The notes under the pieces were generated by a model that had not been told where the DNA came from, searched no databases, and worked only from the letters and a program-made list of their open reading frames with translations. This document shows, one piece after another, positions 52,979-60,017 of a DNA stretch of 64,000 nucleotides. Within the stretch, counting starts at the first letter, position 1, and every line of letters begins with the position of its first letter. Source of the DNA: Dactylosporangium fulvum (GTDB lineage: Bacteria; Actinomycetota; Actinomycetes; Mycobacteriales; Micromonosporaceae); assembly GCF_025137375.1 (NCBI RefSeq), contig NZ_CP073720.1:5542501-5606500 (forward strand), given 5' to 3'. The position numbers and the translations under genes are program-made.

Positions 52979-54337
52979 CTACAGCATAAGCCGCTTCTTT
53001 TGTACCTTGCCCATCGCATTTCGCGGCAGGGAGTCGACGAAGTGCACGCTGCGGGGCCGCTTGTGCACGGAGAGGTGACCGGCGACGAAGTCGATGAGGT
53101 CGCGTTCGCCGACACCGTCGGCGACCACAAACGCGGTGACGGCCTCGCCGAGGTCGGCGTCCGGCGTGCCGACGACCGCGGCCTCGCGGACGGCGGGGTG
53201 GGTGAGCAGCGCGTCCTCGACCTCGCCGGCGCCGATGCGGAAGCCGCCGCACTTGATGAGGTCGGTCGAGGCGCGGCCGACGATGCGGTGCCAGCCGTCG
53301 GGCCCGATCGTCGCCAGGTCGCCGGTGCGGAACCAGCCGTGGTCGGTCGGCGGCTCGGCGCTGCCGTGGTACCGCCGCAGCAGCATCGGCCCGCTGACCC
53401 ACAGCTCGCCGATCGTCTCGCCGTCCGCCGGCGGCTCGGTGCCGTCGTCGCGGGTCAGCCGGGTCCGCACACCCCGCACCGGGACGCCGACGTGGCCGGG
53501 GCGGCGCTCGCCGCCGGCGCGGCTGCTGACGGTGATGAGGGTCTCCGTCATGCCGTACCGCTCGACGGGGCGGTGCCCGCTGAGCGCCGACAGCCGCTCG
53601 AACACGGGCACGGGCAGCGGCGCGCTGCCGGAGACGAGCAGCCGGGCGCGGCGCAGCGCACGGGCGGCGGCGGGCTCGGCGCACACCCGGGACCAGACGG
53701 TCGGCACGCCGAAGTAGAGTGTGCCGCCGGCAGCCGCGTACCGCGCCGGGTGTGGCCGTCCGGTGTGGACCAGCGGTGACCCGCGGCGCAGGGCGCCGAG
53801 CACGCCGAGAATGAGACCGTGGACATGGAACAGTGGCAGGCCGTGCACGAGCCGGTCGTCCGCGGTCCAGTCCCAGGCCTCGGCGACGGCGTCGACGCCC
53901 GCCTCCACGGCGGCGTGGGTGAGCACGACGCCCTTGGGCGCGCCGGTGGTGCCGCTGGTGTACATGACGAGCGCCGTGTCGTCCCCGGCGGGCGGGGCGT
54001 AGGCGGTCGCGGACCGGCGCCGGACGTCGACCGGCACGTCGCGGCCCAGGACCAGCACGGCGCCGGAGTCGCGCAGGATGTGGTCACGCTCCGCGGGACC
54101 GGCGTCGGCCGGGACCGGCACGACCGCCGCGCCGGACAGCAACGCCCCGGTCACCGCGACCACCGTCTCGAGCGTCGGCGTGGCATCGACGGCCACCGTC
54201 GCGGCGCCGTGCACGTCGTCGGCGACCGCGGTCGCCGCGGCCAGCAGCGCCTCGGCGGACAGGGCGCGACCGGCGACGGCCACGGCGGCGGGAACATCGG
54301 ATCCGGTGAGGCCGGCGAGCAGGCGCATGACCACCAT
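52979..54337 (-). CDS. Acyl/malonyl-CoA synthetase-like AMP-forming ligase
   Basis: 452 residues. Adenylation motifs: YTSGTTGAPKGV (ATP loop), LPLFHVHGL, YGMTET, GWFRTGDLA and the C-terminal lysine PRNAMGKVQK. The enzyme joins a carboxylic acid to CoA through an acyl-AMP. Its short N-terminus and overall motif set recall MatB-type malonyl-CoA synthetases and the related actinobacterial acyl-CoA synthetases; the exact acid is not determined. ATG 54337 and 54328 are both possible. It is first gene of the operon with the cold-shock and SDR genes. Confidence 0.85.
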   Translation of the reverse strand: MVVMRLLAGLTGSDVPAAVAVAGRALSAEALLAAATAVADDVHGAATVAVDATPTLETVVAVTGALLSGAAVVPVPADAGPAERDHILRDSGAVLVLGRDVPVDVRRRSATAYAPPAGDDTALVMYTSGTTGAPKGVVLTHAAVEAGVDAVAEAWDWTADDRLVHGLPLFHVHGLILGVLGALRRGSPLVHTGRPHPARYAAAGGTLYFGVPTVWSRVCAEPAAARALRRARLLVSGSAPLPVPVFERLSALSGHRPVERYGMTETLITVSSRAGGERRPGHVGVPVRGVRTRLTRDDGTEPPADGETIGELWVSGPMLLRRYHGSAEPPTDHGWFRTGDLATIGPDGWHRIVGRASTDLIKCGGFRIGAGEVEDALLTHPAVREAAVVGTPDADLGEAVTAFVVADGVGERDLIDFVAGHLSVHKRPRSVHFVDSLPRNAMGKVQKKRLML

Positions 54338-54426
54338 CGTCGCACCACGGCGCGGCTCGGTCACGATCACCCGGCTCGTCTCGACGCACATCCTTGTGAG
54401 CGTTAACACTGTTGCGGCACGCCGGA

Positions 54427-54930
54427 ATGGTCGGCCGGGACCTCGAGCACCGGTTCCCGCCGCACACCCCGGACATCGGCGACGAGGTGCTGCGGATCGA
54501 GGACTGGACCGTACACTCGCCGACCCAGCACGGCCGGGTCGTCGTCTCCGGCGCCAACCTGTCGCTGCGCCGCGGTGAGATCGTCGGCCCGGCCGGGCTC
54601 ATGGGCGCCGGCCGCGCCGAGCTGGCGATGAGCGTCTTCGGCCGCAGCTACGGCACCGGCATCAGCGGGCGCCTCTACGCGCTGTCGGCCGGCCCGACGG
54701 CGGGCAACGCGTTCGAGCTCGACGCGATCGCGGCCGCGTTCATCGGCGGCGCCGCGGTCCAGGGCGGCGTCGGCAAGGTGGTGGGTGCCATCACCGGCGG
54801 CCTCATCATGGCCGTCATCAACAACGGCATGTCCCTGATCGGTTCGCCGAGCGAGCGGGTCATGCTGGTGAAGGGCCTGGTTCTGCTGGCAGCGGTGGCG
54901 TTCGACGTGTGGGCCGAGCGGAGGCCGGCC
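54427..54930 (+). pseudogene. Sugar ABC transporter remnant: ATPase fused to permease
   Basis: The first half (MVGRDLEHRFPPHTPDIGDEV, GEIVGPAGLMGAGRAELAMSVFG) is the middle of an MmsA/XylG-type sugar ATPase, whose first cassette is missing. It joins in frame at about 54666 to the last third of the partner permease (LSAGPTAGNAFELDAIAAAFIGGAAVQGG to GMSLIGSPSERVMLVKGLVLL). One deletion removed the second half of the ATPase gene and most of the permease gene. The natural stop is also lost; the frame runs on. Confidence 0.8.
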
Positions 54931-54978
54931 GTTCGCGCTGAGCCGGCACACGGTCGGTGGGTCGTTACCGTCGTCCGT

Positions 54979-55272
54979 CTATCCCGGGGTTCCCTCGTGC
55001 CACCGGCGGAAGAGCGCGCCCTTCTGCCGCGCCCGCTCCTGCACGGCGGCGCCGAGCCCGTTCTCCTCGGCGAAGAACGTGACGGCGGCCAGCAGGTCCC
55101 CGCACTCCTCGGCGAGCCGCTCGCGGAGGTCGCTGCCGTCGTAGTGGCCGGTCCGCCCGCCGACGGCGACCAGCTTCCCGGCGACCTGGAGCAGTTCCCC
55201 GGCCTCCTCGACCACCTTGGCCAGCCCCGGCCACACCTCGGACCCGATGGAGAAACCCGGCTCGTCCCGCAT
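54979..55272 (-). CDS. MazG-like nucleotide pyrophosphohydrolase
   Basis: 97 residues, all-helical. The metal-binding pattern is visible as VVEEAGELLQVAGKL and LAEECGDLLAAVTFFAEENG (ExxE about 30 residues before ExxD). Such enzymes cleave NTPs or dNTPs to the monophosphate and often clean up damaged nucleotides. A TAGGCT box lies 7 nt before ATG 55272, so it has its own promoter although LysR lies just upstream on the same strand. Confidence 0.8.
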   Translation of the reverse strand: MRDEPGFSIGSEVWPGLAKVVEEAGELLQVAGKLVAVGGRTGHYDGSDLRERLAEECGDLLAAVTFFAEENGLGAAVQERARQKGALFRRWHEGTPG

Positions 55273-55279
55273 GCCGCCG

Positions 55280-55285
55280 AGCCTA
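55280..55285 (-). promoter_or_regulatory. -10 box TAGGCT of a leaderless promoter
   Basis: On the minus strand TAGGCT (55285-55280) ends 7 nt before ATG 55272. Confidence 0.55.
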
Positions 55286-55306
55286 TTGCGCTCGCGTTGC
55301 GCTCGC

Positions 55307-56209
55307 TCACGGGAGGCGGTGGGCGTCGACCATCTCCAGCAGTGCCCGGAGCGCGGCGCTCTGGCGGCGGGCCGACGCCGTGGCGACGCCGAACGTCCAG
55401 CGCAGTCGCGTACCGGTGACGGGCAGGACCGTCAGCCCGTCGCCGGGCGGCGCGTCACCGGGCGGCACGGCGAACCGCGGGATCAGTGCCACGCCCAGGC
55501 CGTTGCGCACGTACTGCGGCACCGTGGCGATGTCCGCCACCTCGAGCGCGACGCGCCGCTGGAGGCCGGCCGCCGCGAACCCGCGGTCGACCTCCGTCCG
55601 GTTGCCGTAGCCGAGCGGCGAGTCCACGAACGGTTCGTCGGCCAGGTCGGCCAGCGCCAGCGCGGAGCGTGACGCCAGGTGATGGGCCGACGGCAGTACG
55701 GCGACGATCGGCTCGGCGACCAGGATGCGCACCGACAGCCCCGTCGGCGGGCGCCCGGCCAGGGAGACGAACGCGACGTCGAGCTCGCCCTCCATCAGCG
55801 CCCGCGCGAGCCCGGCCGAACCGCTGGGTGCGGCCCGGAGCCGGAGGTCCACCCCGGGATGCTCGGCACGGAACTGGCCCAGCAGGCCGGGCAGGTCGAC
55901 GAAGCCGACGGAGATCAGCGTGCCGATCCGCAGGGTGCCGCGGAGGCCGCCGCGCACCTCGTCGACCGCGTCGCGAGCGGCCTGCGCGGCGTCGATCGTG
56001 GCTCGGGCGGCCGGCAGCAGGGCCGCGCCGGCGTCGGTCAGCGCGACCCGTTGCGAGCTGCGGTCGAACAGTTGCACGCCGAGCTCGCGTTCCAGGGCAC
56101 GGATCGCCGCGGAAACGCCGGACTGCACGACCCGGAGCCGCTCGGACGCGCGGGTGAAGTTCCGTTCCTCGGCGACCGTCACGAAGTACACGAGATGCCG
56201 CAGCTCCAT
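55307..56209 (-). CDS. LysR-family transcription regulator
   Basis: 300 residues. Winged helix-turn-helix at 1-60 (ELRHLVYFVTVAEERNFTRASERLRVVQSGVSAAIRALERELGVQLF), then the two-lobed effector domain (about 90-300: RIGTLISVGFVDLPGLLGQF, LDVAFVSL, YVRNGLGVALIP). It is divergent from an MFS gene 82 bases away, the usual layout for a LysR protein that controls its neighbour. An inverted repeat ACTATC-N3-GATAGT lies just before its start; GATAGT is also a plausible -10 box, so autoregulation is likely. Confidence 0.9.
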   Translation of the reverse strand: MELRHLVYFVTVAEERNFTRASERLRVVQSGVSAAIRALERELGVQLFDRSSQRVALTDAGAALLPAARATIDAAQAARDAVDEVRGGLRGTLRIGTLISVGFVDLPGLLGQFRAEHPGVDLRLRAAPSGSAGLARALMEGELDVAFVSLAGRPPTGLSVRILVAEPIVAVLPSAHHLASRSALALADLADEPFVDSPLGYGNRTEVDRGFAAAGLQRRVALEVADIATVPQYVRNGLGVALIPRFAVPPGDAPPGDGLTVLPVTGTRLRWTFGVATASARRQSAALRALLEMVDAHRLP

Positions 56210-56215
56210 CGTCGA

Positions 56216-56230
56216 ACTATCGCAGATAGT
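56216..56230. promoter_or_regulatory. LysR-type operator
   Basis: ACTATC-GCA-GATAGT is a perfect inverted repeat with the T-N11-A geometry of LysR sites. It begins 7 bases before the regulator start and 62 bases before the MFS gene. Confidence 0.6.
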
Positions 56231-56291
56231 GATGGCAATCAGCACAAACAATCGTGGGCGGTGCTGATACCCGTGAGCGACAGTTCGGACC

Positions 56292-57527
56292 ATGACTTCT
56301 GTGCTGACGCCACCGTCCGTGGCCGAGCCGTCCACGCCGGTCCGGCGGATGAGTCACGAACAGGGTTTCTGGGCGATCGCGTTCGCGTTCGCGGTGTCGC
56401 TCGCGTTCACGGTCGTGCCGACCCCGCTCTGGGCGCTGTACCAGCGTCACGACGGGTACTCGACCATCGACGTCACCGTCGCCTTCGCCGCCTACGCGGT
56501 CGGCGTCGTCGCCAGCCTGTTCCTCGCCGGGCACGTCTCCGACTGGCTCGGGCGGCGCCGGGTGCTCCTCCCCGCGGTCCTGCTGGAGGCCGTCGCGGCG
56601 GCGCTGCTGGTCACCTCGACGTCACTCGGCGTGGTGATCGTCGCCCGGGTGCTGTCCGGCCTGGGCATCGGCCTGATCACCGCGACCGCGACGGCGCACC
56701 TGTCGGAGCTGCACGCCGCGGCCCGCCCCGCCGCCGGCCGCGCCCGGGCGGACCTCGTGTCCACGGTCGCCAACCTCGGCGGGTTCGCGTTCGGCCCGAT
56801 CGTCGCCGGCCTCCTGGCGCAGTACGTGTCGTCGCCGCTGCGCACCCCGTACCTGATCTTCCTGGGTCTGCTCCTCGTCGCCGCGCTCGCGGTGTCGCTG
56901 GTGCCGGAGACCGTGCCGGTGGCCCGGCGCCGCTACCGTCCGCAACGGGTCAACGTCCCGGCGTCGGCACGGCCGCGGTATCTCGCGGCAGCCGCCGGAG
57001 CGTTCGCGTCGCTGTCGGTGCTCGGCCTGTTCACGTCGCTGGCGCCGTCGTTCGTCGCGGGAACGCTGCACCACCCGTCCCGCGCCCTGGCCGGCCTGGT
57101 CGCCTCGATGGTCTTCGGCAGCGGCGCCGTGGCCCAGGTGCTCCTGCGCAACCAGCCGATCCGCCGCCAGCTCGCCACCGGCCTGCTCCTCATGGTCGTC
57201 GGCCTGGTGGCGGTGACCTCGGGCGTCTGGGCGGCGAGCCTGGCCGTGTTCCTGACCGGCGGCGCGCTCGCGGGTGCCGGCGCCGGCGCCCTGCTGAAGG
57301 GCGCGATCTCGACGGTGGTCGACCTGGCCCCGCCGGCCACCCGCGGCGAGGCCCTCGCCGGCCTGTTCCTCGGCGGGTACCTCGGCCTCGCGGTTCCCGT
57401 GCTGGGCCTGGGCGTGGCGACGCAGTTCCTGAGCCCGCGGGTGGCCCTGCTGGGCTTCACGACGGCCGTCATCGTGGTGATCGCCGCCGTGAGCCGGCTG
57501 CTCCTGTCGCGGACCCGTTCCCGCTGA
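56292..57527 (+). CDS. MFS transporter controlled by LysR
   Basis: 411 residues, twelve membrane segments. Motif A after TM2 is GHVSDWLGRRRVLL; the TM4 region reads RVLSGLGIGLITATATAHLSEL. It resembles drug or metabolite exporters of the DHA type; the substrate is unknown. The divergent LysR gene suggests induction by a substrate. ATG 56292 is the first start after the intergenic operator. The stop is 12 bases from a convergent lipoprotein gene. Confidence 0.85.
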   Translation: MTSVLTPPSVAEPSTPVRRMSHEQGFWAIAFAFAVSLAFTVVPTPLWALYQRHDGYSTIDVTVAFAAYAVGVVASLFLAGHVSDWLGRRRVLLPAVLLEAVAAALLVTSTSLGVVIVARVLSGLGIGLITATATAHLSELHAAARPAAGRARADLVSTVANLGGFAFGPIVAGLLAQYVSSPLRTPYLIFLGLLLVAALAVSLVPETVPVARRRYRPQRVNVPASARPRYLAAAAGAFASLSVLGLFTSLAPSFVAGTLHHPSRALAGLVASMVFGSGAVAQVLLRNQPIRRQLATGLLLMVVGLVAVTSGVWAASLAVFLTGGALAGAGAGALLKGAISTVVDLAPPATRGEALAGLFLGGYLGLAVPVLGLGVATQFLSPRVALLGFTTAVIVVIAAVSRLLLSRTRSR

Positions 57528-57539
57528 GACCCGGGACCG

Positions 57540-58133
57540 TCACTCCGGCAGCCGCGCCCGGTACGTGGTCCGGGTGTCCGCGACCGTCTGCGCGACAGCC
57601 TTGACCGCAGGGCTCGTGCCGTTCCGCAGCTCCGACTTCGCGAGGCTGGCAAGCTGGTCGAGGTGCTCACGGAGGCACTCGACGGCCTGCCGTTCGAACT
57701 CGGCACCGGTCGCGTCGCGGATCGACGCCAGCCGGTCGGCGTCGACGAGCCCGGGCATCTTGTGTCCCTTGTGGGGGTTGTCGGCCGGGATCGCGGCCTG
57801 CTGACCGAGCGCGCGCAGCTTCGGCAGCTCAGCGTCGTACACGGTGCGCAGCCCGACCGCCACCTTCGCGAGCTCCGGGTCGGCGGCGCGCTGGGCGAGC
57901 AGGTCCAGCACAGGCAACGCCTGCTCGTCCATGGGGATCATAAGCTCGATCCACGCCAGATCGGTGCCGCCGAACTCGGTGCCGGCGCTCCCGCCGGCGG
58001 CGGCGGTATTGTCGGCCGAGGCGCGATCGTCGGCGGCCGGTCGGGTGGCACCGCATCCTGCCGCCATCATCAGCAGGACAACGCCGACGACAGCCAACAC
58101 GCGCCTGACAATTCCTCTCGTTGCGCTCCGCAC
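57540..58133 (-). CDS. DUF305-like lipoprotein, His-His motif lost
   Basis: 197 residues. Lipobox LLMMAAGC with the lipid-bearing Cys at 27. The DUF305-like region has DLAWIELMIPMDEQALPVLDLL, then HKGHKMPGLVDADRLASI and CLREHLDQL. As in the paralogue at 47803-48438, the first His pair of the family (MIPHH) is replaced, here by MIPMDE, while HxxH in the second half is kept. GTG 58133 has AAGGAG 8 nt upstream. The cell role is unknown; both copies face the outside. Confidence 0.65.
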   Translation of the reverse strand: MRSATRGIVRRVLAVVGVVLLMMAAGCGATRPAADDRASADNTAAAGGSAGTEFGGTDLAWIELMIPMDEQALPVLDLLAQRAADPELAKVAVGLRTVYDAELPKLRALGQQAAIPADNPHKGHKMPGLVDADRLASIRDATGAEFERQAVECLREHLDQLASLAKSELRNGTSPAVKAVAQTVADTRTTYRARLPE

Positions 58134-58180
58134 GCTGCGTGCTCCTTCCGGTCGGCGCTCATCAGCCGGCCCCAGTCAGC

Positions 58181-58510
58181 CAGTCCCGTCAGCCACGGTC
58201 CCGGTCGGCCGCCGCCGGTCGGCCGCCGCCGGTCGACCGGTCCAGCCGGTCCCGGCCGGCCACTGCCGGTCCCAGTCAGCCGCTGCTGATCGGGCGCTGC
58301 CAGTCCCGTCAGCCACGGTCCCGGTCGGCCGGTCCAGCCGGTCCCGGCCGGCCACTGCCGGTCCCAGTCAGCCGCTGCTGATCGGGCGCCGCCAGTCCCG
58401 TCAGCCACGGTCCCGGTCGGCCGCCGCCGGTCGACCGCCGCCGGTCGGCCGGTCCAGCCGGTCCCGGCCGGCCACTGCCGGTCCCAGTCAGCCGCTGCTG
58501 ATCGGGCGCT
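58181..58510. repeat. Long GC-rich tandem repeat, three units
   Basis: Units of 120, 92 and about 118 bases start at 58181, 58301 and 58393 with CAGTCCCGTCAGCCACGG. They differ by insertions of a 14-bp subunit (GGTCGGCCGCCGCC type). Degenerate copies continue to about 58720. No gene is visible; open frames in several phases follow from the bias. Confidence 0.8.
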
Positions 58511-58788
58511 GCCAGTCAAGCGCTGCCAGTCCCCTTAGCCGGCCACGGTCCCGGTCGGCCGCCGCCGGTCGGCTGGCCACTGCCGGTCCCAGCCGATCCC
58601 AGTCAGCCACCGCATGGTCAGCTGGCCTTGGTCAGCCGGTCCCAGTCAACCACCGCCGGTCGGTCAGCCCCGGTCAGCCACTGCCAGTCAGCCGGTCCCG
58701 TCAGCCCCGGTCCCCGTCGGCCGGTCTTCGTTGGCCGGTCCCCGCCAATCCCGGTCGGCTGCTGCCAGTCGGCCGGCGCCGGGCGATC

Positions 58789-58863
58789 GGTGCTGGTCGG
58801 GCAGGTGCTGGTCGGGTAGGTGCTGGTCGGGCAGGTGCTGGTCGGGCAGGTGCTGGTCGTGGT
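58789..58863. repeat. 15-bp tandem repeat, five copies
   Basis: GGTGCTGGTCGGGCA repeated from 58789 in steps of 15; copy 2 has one change and copy 5 diverges at its end. It would encode Val-Leu-Val-Gly-Gln, but there is no supporting gene context. Confidence 0.85.
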
Positions 58864-59228
58864 GCTGATCCTGCGGTTGCGCGGCCGCGGGCGCCCAGAG
58901 CCCGCTCGAACCGCCGCAACCGCAGGATCGGGCGCACGGGATCGGCCGTGGGCTCGGACGTTCCCGGTGGCGGCGACCCCAACCCGGTCTCCGCCGTGCC
59001 AAAAGACGGAACGTCCGGACGCCGCCCGGACGCCGCCACCTGATCGGAACCGTCGGTAGTTGTGCGACTCCCGACATCGACGATCCACCCTGGGACGGCC
59101 CCCGCCTGGACGACCGACCCGACGTCTCACTGCCGTTTCCGATCAGGCGGCCGGCCTGCCCCCGTCGATCCCACTGCTCGCCTGGCCGTCCGCCTCAGAC
59201 AGCGCGCTCCTCCGGCACCCGACCCTTT

Positions 59229-59242
59229 GGAGAGCGCTCTCC
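59229..59242. promoter_or_regulatory. LacI-family operator, orphan 1
   Basis: GGAGAGCGCTCTCC, a perfect 14-bp palindrome. It lies directly downstream of a minus-strand TTGACA-N17-GAGACT promoter. No gene starts nearby. Confidence 0.7.
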
Positions 59243-59248
59243 GTAGGA

Positions 59249-59277
59249 GAGTCTCGCCCCTCGATGAAGGAGTGTCA
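59249..59277 (-). promoter_or_regulatory. Minus-strand promoter beside an orphan LacI box
   Basis: TTGACA (59277-59272), 17-nt spacer, GAGACT (59254-59249) on the minus strand. The TTGACA sits in a small palindrome GGAGTGT-TG-ACACTCC. The operator at 59229-59242 would cover the transcription start. The next minus-strand gene is 1.1 kb away, behind minisatellites. Confidence 0.4.
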
Positions 59278-59409
59278 ACACTCCACAACAGGTTCCATCG
59301 CCGAACCCCGATCTGCCCGATTCGCTTTACCTTCCAGCATTCCGTCGCTTGCCACGACGTCCGACCATCCCTAAGCCGTCGACGCCGGCAAGCTCCACGT
59401 CCAGGATTT

Positions 59410-59423
59410 GGAGAGCGCTCTCC
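59410..59423. promoter_or_regulatory. LacI-family operator, orphan 2
   Basis: The GGAGAGCGCTCTCC core extends to the 18-bp palindrome TTGGAGAGCGCTCTCCAA (59408-59425). It is 181 bases from orphan 1, centre to centre, and about 590 bases beyond the end of the LacI gene. Confidence 0.7.
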
Positions 59424-59550
59424 AAGCGGCCCGCGATGAACCTCCCTGACGGGCTGCACCAGGCCGTTCCCGCCGTCCCTGCTGTTCTGCCGCCCCCGCT
59501 GTCCCCCGCTCCCCGTCCCCCACTCCCCGTTCTCCGCTCCCTCGTTCTCC

Positions 59551-59700
59551 TCCGTCCCGCGGCGCGGGACCCGAGCGCCCGCTGTCCCGCGGCGCACGAC
59601 CCCAGCGCCCGCCGTCCCGCGCCGCGGGACGGCGGGCACCCGCCGTCCCGCGGCGCGGGACCCCAGCGCCCGCTAGCCTGCGGCGCGCAAGCCCTTGGAC
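59551..59700. repeat. 30-bp tandem array of small hairpins, five units
   Basis: Starts at about 59554, 59584, 59614, 59645 and 59675. Each unit holds GTCCCGCG(G/C)CGCGGGAC or a close variant, a self-complementary block, followed by CAGCGCCCGC-like spacer. The spacers are conserved too, so it is not a CRISPR array. Confidence 0.8.
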
Positions 59701-59708
59701 GGCGCGTC

Positions 59709-59761
59709 CATGATCCGGAAGACTTCACGCTGCTATTCGGCGCGAAGTCTTCCGGATCATG
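59709..59761. repeat. Hairpin element, CATGATCC class, copy 2
   Basis: Perfect 18-bp arms CATGATCCGGAAGACTTC (59709-59726) and its complement (59744-59761) around a 17-nt loop. It shares arm ends with the element at 13993-14046; the base pair at position 9 is swapped on both sides. Confidence 0.85.
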
Positions 59762-59845
59762 CCGGTCCGGGTCTCGGCGCTGCAGGCACAGGCTCGCCAC
59801 GCTGCTGACTGGGGCAAAGGAGCGGGCAAAGGAGCCGACAACGGA

Positions 59846-59949
59846 GCAGGCCGAAGAAGCAGGCCGAAGAAGCAGGCCAAAGGAGCACGGCGAAGGAGCA
59901 GGCCGAAGGAGCACGGCGAAGAAGCAGGTCGAAGGAGCGCGGTGAAGCC
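59846..59949. repeat. 13-bp tandem repeat, eight copies
   Basis: Unit GCAGGCCGAAGAA with variants GCACGGCGAAGGA, at 59846, 59859, 59872 and so on. It is the last of several separate arrays in the 1.9-kb gene-free stretch 58134-60017. Confidence 0.8.
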
Positions 59950-60017
59950 TGCCTGGCCGCGTCGTCGTTGGCGTCAGGAGTGTGGATCAGCGGGCTCAGG
60001 TCGTACCGATGCGGAAA

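Noticed and set aside
59551..59700. CRISPR array with 30-bp period
   Set aside because: The sequence between the palindromic blocks is conserved from unit to unit, so there are no spacers.
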